A DNA stretch of 64,000 nt, taken from Haliclona indistincta. Taxonomy: Eukaryota > Porifera > Demospongiae > Haplosclerida > Chalinidae. The position numbers and the translations under genes are program-made. Of this stretch, positions 1-11,900 are shown one piece after another; the first letter of the stretch is position 1, and the number at the start of each line of letters is the position of its first letter. Location: assembly GCA_964017065.1 (NCBI GenBank), contig OZ024784.1, positions 4,197,152 to 4,261,151 of the forward strand. Direction: 5' to 3'. The notes under the pieces are model-generated. The model was not told the origin of the DNA and searched no databases. It saw only the letters and a list, made by a program, of their open reading frames with translations.

Positions 1-74
1 ATCAGGTAAAAGAAATGTGGAAAGAAAACATTTACAAAGAGAACAAGATTGCACGAAGCCACAAAGCAACAAAC

Positions 75-577
75 ATGGCCTCTGAAACGAAGAAGGTATG
101 TTATTTGGTTATTTTTTCCCGCCAAGTAAAATAAATAAACGCAGGTTACAGAAGCATTCAACTGTGAGATTGTTGCCACAGGCATTCATATAACACTATC
201 ATTTCACACTTTGGTTTTGCACCTCATTTTCCTCCCACACATACCTTTCTTTGCTTCTCCCTTTATGTTTTGATTAGGAAGTGGACTGTAGTCAACCACA
301 CAGTTACTTTAACAATGAAAAACTTCAGCGAAGCATGTCTGGTTACGATCAAACGTTTCATATCCAAGAGGGATACTGCAATAAGCTTAGGAGAGACGAC
401 AGCCAACATACACTAGGGCTGGATATTCACGGAGAAGAACGAAAAAAGAAAGTACCCATTCTTTCAAATTCAGTCTATGGTCATCTTCCTTCTCTTGAAA
501 TGGATCAGCCTACAAGAGATCATGTTCGAGTTGCAGTTGTTCGGAGAGAATTCTATCGCACATGTGGCACTAAGTAG
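75..577 (+). CDS. CFAP90: CFAP90 (C5orf49)-like ciliary protein
   Basis: Two-exon model: 75-95 (MASETKK) and 278-577, joined in phase 0 across a GT..AG intron, giving 106 aa. From memory of the family, the conserved signature is a segment of the type KLHRDD..H...LGLHI..EE followed by VPVLSSSVYG and a C-terminal RV..V...FYR. The sequence shows NKLRRDDSQHTLGLDIHGEE, VPILSNSVYG and VRVAVVRREFYR in that order. The human protein is a small ciliary/flagellar protein of poorly defined function. A canonical AATAAA follows the stop near 775. The start is the first ATG in a good context, but the window edge prevents ruling out an upstream exon. Assignment rests on remembered motif similarity only. Confidence 0.6.
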
Positions 578-1119
578 CTGTCATCTGACTTGTTACATCA
601 CCATGTCAAATTATTGTCAATGTAGCTAGAACATAGTTTAATAGTAGACTGCAGTTGTAGAACACATGTATCTTACATTGTCTTTATGGTTCAAATAATG
701 GTTGGCATGCGTATCCTCAGGTGATTGTTTGACGAATTAATCCTGGTCCAATAATAACTTTAAACATCAACTTGAATAAAAAGTGATAATAGTTACATGC
801 ATACTACATACAACAGCAGCAGCTACAATTAGAGCTACAAGCATCTGTGAGCAGGCTAGCTAATAGTGGGCTGCCACGATGATGTAAGATTTGCTGAATA
901 GATATTTTCAGGTTAGCTGGAAGTTTGCAAGTTGAAAGTAAATGTACAATGCACATCATAATAATTATTTTTACCCAATTCTAATGCTGTTTGATGAGAA
1001 CGCTACGCCTACCACATCCTCCCACGCATTATTTTCACCGCACAGTATTTAATGCAGATTGTGTGTGTCTTGCGACTGACAGAGCTGCTGCTCGCTTGGA
1101 CTTCGCAAAGAACAGCAAG
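578..1119. other. Intergenic stretch between CFAP90-like and LGR-like genes
   Basis: Holds the probable 3' UTR of the upstream gene (AATAAA at about 775) and the promoter/5' UTR of the LGR gene. I see no further coding exon. An open frame runs into the LGR first exon from 991, but it lacks codon character before the signal-peptide ATG. Confidence 0.5.
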
Positions 1120-4100
1120 ATGAATCTGTCACTATCTCACCGCTTTTTGGCACTGTCGCGTCTTAGTGCAACATTTCTACTGTTCAGCATGTATCTTCTA
1201 GTGGAGCTAGATGTGGCTTCTTCAACCTGCCGTACACTGGCGGGAACAGATTATGAGTTCAACTGTCGGTGTGAAGACAGTCATATTCGGTGTACTGGAG
1301 TGTCAGAGCTCCCTGTACTGTCGAGAGTTTACCCTCAAGTTACCCTCTTGTAAGTTGCTGGCTGTGCATGTATTCAAGTATTTTTATCCGTGTATAGTAA
1401 CGCATCATCTATGACCGCATTCATACATGGCGATACAAATCTTGGGTTCAGAGAGTGCACCATTTTAGTTAAGCTTGTTATTGTGCATCTGATTGATGCA
1501 TTGCCTTTCCTGCACGTGTGTGGTTGAACTGTCGTAGGACAAAGTAAACCAAACTTTTCCCACATACAGCCATGGGACTACACCTTACTTCAAATTGTTT
1601 TACTTTGCAGTCAAATAATTGGTGGGAAATTTACCTACATGGGAGCTGAGCATCTTCAAGCGTTTCCCAACCTCATTTTCTTGTAAGTTACCTAAAATGC
1701 ATAATCATGTTACTCTCTCTGCATTATGTGCTGCTAGTAGGCCACAAGGCCACCCACACACTCTGGCATTATTGTTTTTGTGCATCATTTTCATGCATGA
1801 ATAATTGTTATAGAGTGTGTTTACATGCATGTGTCTGCTGTATTCGAGCATTGGCAATGCATGAGTAGCCATCGTCAATAACTCAAAGGCCATTAAATTA
1901 CTTGGTTCAGTCACTATATCATGACTACTGTCATGGTAGTGGAGCTTAAAGTTCCACTACCATAGATTGTAAATGTTACAATTTTTGATGGTACCTCACA
2001 TAAACACCATGTGCAATAATGTGTATTATGTACCAGCTGTACAGAAGGTCTTGTATTGTGGTGTACCAAGGAATTTACTATTTGTGTGCTATTGTAAGTT
2101 GATTATCCAACTCTTACACTCATGCAATTGAATTTGCGACAATTTCTCAGTTAATAATAATGAATTTTATTATTTTGATGCCCAATTATTATTATAAGGT
2201 GATTAGAGGCCAACCAACAACGACATTATTATTGCTTTCTTTTAGGTTTCTTACGAATGGAAACTTGCAAAATATGTCTCGTGATGCTCTTGCTAATTTG
2301 CACAGGATTGCTGAATTGTGAGTTGGTCTATTAGTTCACCTGTGTACCTTCTCATTTTGCGGTATAATGTGACAGCTAGTTCACCACCCACACCCGTGTT
2401 GATCCAACTAAGTTAAGTGCATGAACTCCTGTGGTTGGTATCATTGATCTACCACACCTTGCTTTAAAAAGATTCATATAGTTTGAGTTACATTCATAAC
2501 AATATCAACTTCCTAGACTAAAAAATTATACAATTCATTTTGGAATAATTGGGTAAACAAATAATTTTATTTTTACGCAGAGATTTGTCTAATAACAAGC
2601 TAGAAGAGATGCCCTACATGCGAGGTCTGAAAGAGTTGACGATTGTGTGAGTACTGTTTTACTAGAATTTTTGAAATTTTTTTCTGCAATGTTACATGTA
2701 TTTCTAAAAGAGTCAAGCAGATGTCTGTATGGCTTCATGTAGGCTTTCGAATTGCTGCTACTTAATCGCTACATAATTGTTGTACTTGTAGACCTATCAT
2801 GCACATAATTATGTTTTACTGCAGGAATGTCGCTAGGAATAACATCCCACAGTTAAGAAATGAGCACATCAGAGCAAGTAGCCTATTGAATGATTTGTAA
2901 GCAATTCACCAATTTAAAATTTATGTGCTTTCTATAATAATTTCTAGGCAACTGGACCACAATAGTTTAACTAGGCTCAACAATGGAGTGTTTGCAGGGG
3001 CCTGTAACTTACAGAGACTGTGAGTGTAAAAGATTAATTTTTGTGAATGTTTTTTGATGGTCTTTTTGTTATAGGAGACTTGCACACAATAGCAGGCTAG
3101 TTGAGATTGAAGAAGATGTCTTCCGTGGGCTAAGAGTGCAAACACTGTATGTTTACTATTGATACGCACTACACTATTAATGCTCGCATGTTTTCCATAG
3201 ACAATAAAAATTAATAAATTATTATAAACTGAGCTTTGATTTATTCTACACAAAAAATAATAAATGAGCACAAAAAAATAATTAAGTTACTGAGCATCAA
3301 TTGATCAATATTGTGTACTATAATGACTGAATTTAGTTATTTTATTGTCTCTTTACAGAGATTTGTCATTTACGTCTATATCACGCTTGCCAGTAAAAGA
3401 CTTAAGACTGTCTCTTGAATATCTATATCTAAATGGAACAACGACCTTGAAAAGTCTTCCACTCAGGTTGAGCGGATTGAATTACGGAGTCAATCGTACT
3501 TTTCCTTTTTTGAAAAATATTTCGGTAGAGTATCCTGCACACTGCTGCCTTGTTAGCGATCAATATGTACTTAAAATTGTTCCACCACCGGTAAAACGTT
3601 CCATCGCAGACTCAAATCATCAGAAGTGGAAAAGATCTACACAAATGTTTGCTTGTCTGAATACAACATCTGGAGATCTGGTAAATAGCTACTCACCTAA
3701 TCAAAGTGAAATTTTCAACTTAACTGAACTGTGTTCAAGCGTCACACATTGTTTTGACGGTCGTTGCTTTAGCAACTGTCAGGCACCACTAATGGGGTCT
3801 GGTGTTATGCCGATAGTTGACATTCCTCAAATAGCTTGCATACAAGAATCACAACCAAGTGAAACAGTCTCAATTGCTCCTACCACATCCAGTTTGGGAA
3901 ACTCAAATGTGACATTTTCTACAATCTGTGTAACACCTTCAATAGGTCAGCTAATCTCTTCATCAATTATTCCAACTCCGACACCACCACCTCCGACAAC
4001 TGCTACCACTCAACCTCCCACACAGCCACCGCCATCTTGTCCACCACATCTGGTACAACTTTGTGGTGTCAGATGTAGTCAACCTATGTGCACAGTCTGC

Positions 4101-6305
4101 TTACCCGGCAGGTGCGGCAAAAAGCGTTCAGTTCAAGCAAGAAATGAAGTGGCCTTAGAACATCGCAGGGCAATAGATCAGACTCCTGATATTTCATGCA
4201 CTGTAGTAGCGTTTACATCAACTACAGTGTGTGTTACACCGTCTCCTACGGTTTCCTCAACTCCTAATCAACTCTCACCAAGCTTGATCTGTTCGGTTGT
4301 CTTAATTTCTCTGGCACCCACAGTTTCTCAGACCCCGTTATGCTTTACTGTCACAAGGACGCCCAGTCTTTTATCTTCAGCTGCCGACACTTTAGCACTA
4401 TCACCCACTCACACAACTCGTGCAGAAGAGACTGTTGAAGTAATATGTTCAACAATTGAAACAGCTCCAATGTCCACACCTGCTGTTGTGATAGAGACTA
4501 GTACACCATCAGTGAGTTCTACTGAAGTAACTACAACACCCACACCAATTGACCTGCCAATATTAGAATGTACACCTTTCGGTAGATTTCCTGAATCTTT
4601 TTATCGTTTAAGCAATAAAACAGTGTCATGTGACCCGGGTAATGATGCATTCAACCCTTGTAACGATATTTTTGAGTCAAATCTACTAAGAACTGCTGTT
4701 TGGATTGTTATACTGATCAGCATTGGAGGAAACACTATTGTGATTGGTGTCACAGTAGTTTATCTTATCCTCCACTACAGACGATATAGACAGAAAAAAA
4801 GCCACATTATGTTCTATCTTTATCTTAACTTGGCCTTCGCAGATCTCCTAATGGGAATCTACTTGCTTACAATTGCCTCTGAAGATTTGATAACTCTCGG
4901 TAGTTTTTCAGAATTTGCAGTGGAATGGCAAACTGGGTATGGCTGCCAGTTTGCCGGTATCTGTGCAATACTATCGAGTGTGATGTCAGTTTACACACTG
5001 CTTGTGATCACGATCGAGCGTGTTTATGCAATTCGGTTTGCACTTGAGTCTCGTCAGTTGAGAAAGCGTCATGCTATAGGAATAATGATAGCTGGCTGGG
5101 TACTTGCAGTTATTATAGCTGCATTGCCTCTGCCATTTATTGGAGCAAGTAGCTACAGTCGTGTAAGTATCTGCCTTCCATTTGAAACCAGTGGAGTAGA
5201 AGATATTGTTTATCTTGTCTCCTTATTAGCTTCCACCGGAATAGGCACCTTTATCATTTCTTGCAGTTACATCTACATATTCTACTTGGTTGCTTATACT
5301 GCCAGAAAGAAGGGCTTGTACAGAACTATCAACAACAAGGAAGAATTCTATTTTGCTTTGCGTATGTGCTTGTTAGTCACGACAAATTTTATCTGTTGGG
5401 GACCAATTGCATTTTTTTCCATAACGGCCATTTTCGGACGACCACTTATTAGTATTGAAGGTGCCAAAATTGTAATAATAATCATATTCCCAATCAACTC
5501 ATGCCTGAACCCAATTCTGTACAGTTTTTCTACAAAAACATTCCGGCAGAATCTAATCAATCAGCTAAACAAGTGTGGATTGTTCAAGTCCCACACTAGG
5601 CATCTAAGAGCCCAGAGATCGTCAGGAGCTATCGGCACTAGTACTGAAAGAAGAACTTCTACTGAACGTCGTGGCAGTCTAATGACCATGCTCTTGTCAA
5701 TAAGCTCTTACAATAACTCTCGTCGTAACAGCACCTTGAGTGGAACAAGTGGCTCATCACTTGAAGAAGGCACCACCATTCAAAACCCATGTATATTACC
5801 CAGAGGTTATCATCGACCTTCTATTACAAGTACTGATAGCAATGCCTCCAGTGGAGATGAAGAAGATCGACTACCAATTCCTCTGCCGGTGGCTTATCTA
5901 CGTCAAGCTCGAGCAAGCCAGAGCAGTTTGTCTGGGCTAGTCAGTGGTCTACAAGCTGTGCCTGAAGAGAAAGAAAGTGAAACTCAGTTTAATGCTGATG
6001 ACAAGGACGATGAAAAGATACAATCCAAGATTGAGACTGAGATTGAGACCGAGACCGAGACCATAATAGTGCATCGTTGGTCTATGGACTCGACTGAGTC
6101 AGTAGACACTGAGCTGATGTACACTAAGGCAGATAATGAAATGGATAAGAACTGTTTTAATGCCAAAACGACAAAGCTCGGTGTGTCAAATGGATCACTG
6201 ATAGAGAATAATGTGACCATACTCAGCAATCCCTACAATGATACTCCTCTCTCTTCATCAAAGAGACAAGCTAAGAATGAAGTGCATCCAGAAAACTTCA
6301 ATTAA
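1120..6305 (+). CDS. Leucine-rich-repeat GPCR (LGR, glycoprotein-hormone-receptor-like) with long Ser/Thr/Pro hinge
   Basis: Eight exons: 1120-1349, 1611-1682, 2246-2317, 2581-2646, 2825-2896, 2948-3019, 3075-3146, 3359-6305; all introns are phase 2 and the product is 1200 aa. Exon 1 encodes a signal peptide and an LRR N-cap (CRC..SHIRC). Exons 2-7 each encode one LRR of 22-24 residues (72 or 66 nt), the exon pattern known for LGRs. The large last exon encodes the final LRR, the hinge with NISVEYPAHCC (compare YPSHCC in TSH/LH receptors), about 330 residues of Thr/Pro/Ser-rich hinge, then FNPCNDIF and seven membrane segments (about residues 660-945) with LNLAFADLLMGIYLL, WQTGYGCQ.AG and SVYTLLVITIERVYAI. 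An NPILY motif closes TM7. An approximately 250-residue Ser-rich tail follows. Class assignment is strong; the ligand is unknown. A polyadenylation signal lies near 6388. Confidence 0.93.
1932..1965. repeat. Small hairpin in LGR intron 2
   Basis: ATGGTAGTGGA and its reverse complement TCCACTACCAT flank a loop of about 9 nt, a perfect 11-12 bp stem in the intron between LRR exons 2 and 3. No function is evident. Confidence 0.5.
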
Positions 6306-6566
6306 ACATCTGCAAAAGAATATTATCATAGAAAAAATCAAGCCGACCGTACCTTTATCAATCCCAGAGACAATCATCCTTTTACTGTAATAATAAAAAG
6401 TTACCGTATAACTTATCAGATTTCTATTATAAAATTATTTGTGCATCATTCATTATTCATTCAACAGCATAGTACAGAAAATATTTCAACACAATGTTTT
6501 TAATACTATTATTTGGTTGAGTAGAGAAGGGGAATTATAGCAGCTGTCATAGTCTAGTCGCGGTGA

Positions 6567-8837
6567 TTATAAGATGACCTGATGTCGAGGATGTGACCCT
6601 AGATAGCTAGAAGGTATGTAACCACACATCTTGCGACCGTTTTCAGCAAACCACCAGTCCTCATAGTCCTCTGCTCTGGTGATCACCACTAACTGCTCTC
6701 CTTCTAAAAAACTTAATTCTTCCCTATTTGATGCTATGTATGCAAACAAGGCATAAACTACACATCTGTTAGCCCTACCAAGCTTGCTGAGAGCCTCTGA
6801 ATGGATGATAGCAGTAGTGGTACTGGATAGTTCTACAAAAATGCAAACTCACTGATAATATTTTTGACACATATCACAGCATTTTGATGAACAATTCCCT
6901 CTTTTGTTTTGACTTCTTCACGAGCAATATCTAGAGCCGATTGATCTTCACCATTTCGTAAAAACAATGAGCCTCCATTAGTTATCAATAGATCTAGCAG
7001 TGAAGGGCTGCAGTGCATTACAGCATAGTGCAATGGTGTCCTGCAGCAGGTTGAAAAATGACAAGAATGAACAGTTTGTGATTCTGCATACCATCCACTG
7101 CAATCTTGTGCATTGATGTCAAAATCTTGGTTAATGAGATACTCAACCACTTCAATATTGCCTGATTGCACTGCATTGTGTAGACAAGTAGTACCACTGA
7201 TGCTTGTCATCATATTAAATGCTCTAACCTAAGTGGTAAAAAGAAATAATTATAATTGTTATGTTCATAATTTATTATACACTTACTTTTTTAAAGGAAC
7301 GCTTGAGTAGCTCCAGATCTCCTTCTAGGGCAGCGTTAAGTATTAAAGCTTCTGCTGAAAATCTAACACTTTTTTCAGCCTTTACTTGAGTTGTTGTCTC
7401 TGATTTCTTGCACTCAGCAAGAATCCCATTCTGCTTCTGCCGGGGGTCATTGCTAGCAAGTACAATCAATGAACTATTTAATTCCACTGTTTCTTTAGTT
7501 TCTCCTGTAAAATAAGCAAGTTATTTTAAAACATGCACACTGCTCTATTTACCTTTTATACTTTTGTCTGCTTCTCGAAACACTTTAGCCTCTTCTGCTG
7601 AAAGTCTTCTCTGACGTTCATTAAATATGGCAGAGTGTTTTGTAGCCACTGTATAGTTTTGTTTATGTCCCTGTTTCTCTCTGTCTTCCTGTATGCTAGA
7701 ATGAGGTGACTGTGTTGTGATTCCTTGGTCAGCAGTCAATGGATCTTTATTTTGAAGTGCTCTTGCTTTTTCTTCTAGAGTGACCTTAAGAATTAACAAC
7801 TCATTCTTTGCCAAGTCTATTTTCTGCTCTTGAAGTTCATTTATTTTATTCTGACGCTGTAGCCAAAAATTTCATCAAGTGAGTAGCATTACTAATAATA
7901 ATTTTATCTATAATTATTATTGCTATAACCTCAAGACTTCTTCTTGTCTTTGAAATTTCTTCTCTCATGCTAACTTCTTTCTGTTTCAGCTCCTCTTCCA
8001 GTTGCTGTTGTTTGCTGATTACACCACTTTTAATGCGAGCGAGCCCCTCACTGAGAGCGTGTGTCCCTTGACGAAGAGACAGAAGTTGATCTGTCAGAAT
8101 AGTGATCTGATGGTTCAACCAGGACACCTCACCTGCTGTTGTGATGAAAGTACAGAAAATGTTCAAATTTAAAAATAAAAAGTACTTACCAAGTTGTTGA
8201 TTTTTCTTTTGGTACAGTTTCATCTTTTCAAGTTGTTGAATGGCAATTTTTTTCGGATCATGAGACAAAGACAAGGAATGCTCGGCACGCTGTAAACGTA
8301 ACGTTCTAAGTTCTTCTTTCAAAGCATTTACTTGCACTGTAGTATGCTTCAGAGAACGTTTTTTATTCGGCTTTAAAACATGTTTCTTATTCTCTACTAC
8401 AAAAAAGAATTTTATAGCAAGGTATAGAATGCCAACACAGTCTACCTGATCTTTGTCTCTGCAAAATTTCCCTGATGACATAATCCACTTCTTCATGCCT
8501 TCCTCCCCAGCTTAACCAGCACTGAGTCATATTCTCTTGAAGATTTAAAGGGCGTTCTATATCATTCGAATTGAACAGAGTGCTACATTTACTTTTTCAC
8601 ACACTCACCACATTTTTTCCAACGCTCTTTCATTGAGCTCCACCTTCTTCCAGCTCCCAGCACCTCTTCAGCACACTCTAGCACATGATCGCGCGCATTA
8701 TTGCAAGTGATTGCGGAGGACAGTTCTAAATACAGTGTAATAGAAGGGCTTAAAATGGGTATAACTGTGATCGGAATAGTAACACTCAAGCTGCGACCAT
8801 CCTCGTCGCTGCTGCAGCAGCTTTCCTCCGGCTCCAT
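6567..8837 (-). CDS. ASPP-family protein (ankyrin repeats plus SH3; TP53BP2/iASPP-like)
   Basis: Nine exons on the minus strand: 8609-8837, 8446-8556, 8190-8396, 7930-8132, 7553-7856, 7287-7504, 7092-7228, 6853-7040, 6567-6832; 620 aa. ASPPs bind p53-family proteins, NF-kB and PP1 through C-terminal ankyrins and SH3. Seen here: an N-terminal acidic start with a possible ubiquitin-like/RA-like region, about 200 residues of coiled coil (ELRTLRLQRAEHSLSLSHD and LEEELKQKEVSMREEISKTR), then RFSAEALILNAALEGDLELL, which parallels the ASPP pre-ankyrin segment. Two clear ankyrin repeats follow (TCLHNAVQSGNIEVVEYLI, TPLHYAVMHCSPSLLDLLI) and then SH3 (VYALFAYIASNREELSFLEG, WWFAE, GYIPSSYLG). It is much shorter than vertebrate ASPP1/2 (over 1000 aa) because the Pro-rich middle is almost absent. 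The first ATG of exon 1 was taken as start. Confidence 0.85.
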
Positions 8838-8988
8838 AATAACGAGCCACGCCTATACACACAGTTGAGTTTCTTACCGTAAATCTAATAACCCGATATA
8901 GCGATATAGTAGTACAGTAAGATCCATAACCGAAGTCAGCTCGCTTGTGCCCAATAGACTCAGACAGATCTCAGCCCTCGTCTCCAAC

Positions 8989-11900
8989 ATGTTTTCACAA
9001 TTTTTTGTGTTGTCTGGTCGTGGAGACACGCTGGTGTTTCGAGACTGTAAGAAATAAACTTTATTTGTCCTCCTCTTCCATGTCTTAATAAACTTTATCT
9101 GCCCTCCTCTTCCATGTCTTAATTGTCCCTAGACCGTGGTGATGTGTCTCATGGGATGCCGGATCAGTTCTTCAAGTACGTTAAAAAGTGGAAGGACGAA
9201 AAGGGCATGCTTCCACCTCCTGCATTTGTAAGTAAAATCAGTTATATAAATGATGCTGTTTCACAATGCGTTTTGCAATGCAGGAGAGTGACATGGTGCA
9301 TTTTGTCTTCATTCGACGGAATGGTCTATACTTTGTAGCTGTGACAAAGTTCAATGTAGCTCCTGCCTGTGCTCTGGAACTCATTGGAAGGTTCATTACA
9401 CCTCTTGAGCTTCATTACATGTTAATTTATTGTTCATTCAGGATCGCGGGCCTCAGTAAAGACTACTGTGGAGTATTGAATGAGGAATCAATCAGACTGA
9501 ATTTTATACTTGTTTATGAACTACTGGATGAAGTGCTGGTAAGCATGCTCACATTACCCCTTCTCACACTGAGTATTACTCTTTGCAGGATTTTGGGTAC
9601 CCACAAGGAACAAATACAGAGATGTTGAAGTCATACGTCTGCAACCAGGTGAGTCAACATGGCTTCTGTTGTCTCCACATGCGAGGACTGTCCTCACCTT
9701 AGCCTGTTGGTGTACCTATGGACAGAGAGCCCTTGTCAACCACTGGCGGAGGAATGACCAGACGGACACTACCGTCATCAGCTGCAAACAAGCCCATAGC
9801 AGTGTCTCTAGACTCAATGGTAAGCATACAAATACCACTCACTCCCTTAGCTCATTGAATTGTCTTCAGCGTGTTCAAAAGAACGAAATATTTGTAGATC
9901 TATTAGAGAGGATGACAGTATTGGTGGCAGCTAATGGCAATGTGCTTCGCTCGCACATTGATGGCTCCTTGCAGATGAAAAGCTTTCTTGGTGGAAATGC
10001 TGGTATAGATGCATTCCTCTTTTTATAAAATTATTCATGATTTTTTCAGAGGTTCATTTTGGTCTCAATGAGGATTTGGTGATAGGGAGAGAAGAAGGGA
10101 GGGCTTTGATAGCTGGAGGGTCTGTAGTTCTTGATGACTGCTCGTTTCACGAGAACGCCAACTTGACTGATTTTGATCGTGATCGTACTATCACTATGGC
10201 TGCTGTCTCTGGAGAGGTGTGTGTTATCAGTGTGTATAGTATCATATGATAATCACTGCCTCCTCAGTGCACTGTGCTCAATTATCGCATCACAAGTGAC
10301 TTCAGTAGCTCACTTCCTTTCAGAGTCTACACCACTGTTGAGGATGGACAAGTTTCGAAGTGAGCTATAGTGTATCAAACTTTTAGCGGGATCCATACAG
10401 TGACATAATAGTTAGTGTTCAATATTTTAGGGATGGTCAATATTGGGAATATGGAATATTTGAGTCGGCGCCTTTTGGATTTCTATCCAACTTTCTTAAG
10501 TATTCTTAGCATTGAGTTTTATCAAATTGCCTTGTCATAAGAACTGCTTTTTGCCATCACAAGAGTAGTTTGGCTACAGAGTACACACTTGACTAGCTAA
10601 AATCAGTAACATCAGACGATATTTCAGTAATTACAATATTCGGTATTGTTCAATAATGCTGTATATCGAGTATTGTTAATATTGCGATATTACTAACATA
10701 AAAATAATTAATAATATTATTATTATTGATAATATTATAATATAATATTGACCAACCCCACATGTTAAGCTAAAACAGATGTAGCACAGAGTCTTATAAT
10801 TCATCAACTAGACATGACAATTGTACTTGTAGTAATTTTGATTTTCGAATACTTTTGGGAACTTGCTTGGGGGAATTCTCAGGAATTTTCCCTCCTATGA
10901 TGCTGTTGGAGTGTGCTTGTGATGATTTTGTTCGTCTTATCAGTTGTTTACTGTTGTTGTATTTTTGGTTCTAGAATGTTGATTGTGTCTGTTAGAATAA
11001 AGTGTCAAGTTCCTACGAAATCGTGAGTTTTTGTTTACAAATTACGCTTGTTATTGACATGTTGTTACAGAGCTGGCACTAATATCATTGTTCGTATTCC
11101 TGTACCAAAACAGACAGTAAGGTGAGTTGTGTCCATAGGAAGTGAGTGTTTATTTTAGACCTCTCATTGATAGTACGGCAACAGAACCACTTGGTCCGGG
11201 GCAATCGACTGATTTCAAGCAGAATGACAAAGTATTTGTGTGGAAGCTTAAGAAAATGGAGGGAGGGGCAGAGGAGCAGCTGGTACTCAAGGTATGTTGT
11301 TTGTCCTGCGTCAGATCTGGTTGTGATCTTATCTCAGCTAACATTGAGTGAGGTTACTCGTGCTTCCAAGAGAGAGATTAGTGCAGTCAGGTCAGTTGGT
11401 TTATTACCATTAACCATACATACCAGATTGAGGCAAAGCTATTATTGTTTTGACACATTGAACTATGGTCTCGCGGGCCAGACGTTCCGGGGGTACCTGC
11501 CCCCCGGAACGTCTTGCCCGCAAGACTAGTTGAACTATACATGCTTTTGGTGTGAACTCTTACCTTGTTAAAAATCGATTAAAACATCCATGGATCGCCC
11601 ATTTTCATTTAAAATTCACTTTAGCTGGCTCGATGAGGTTACCCCTTTGTTGGCTGAAGCTCACGGTTTGCCTATGGCTGTAATACAGACCTGAGATGCC
11701 AATAGAGTGGTGCTATAGCACAACCTACCACGTACAAGTTCAACCATTCTAGTCAAGTGTTGCGTAGCGAACAGCTTTTGCTTATAGCACTGCTCGTTGG
11801 CGTCTAAGGCCTGCATGGATTTGTATTGTGAACCATGAGCTTCTGCCAACAAAGGGGTGTAACCTCAGCGTGTCTTAATCGATTCTAAACAAGGTTGATC

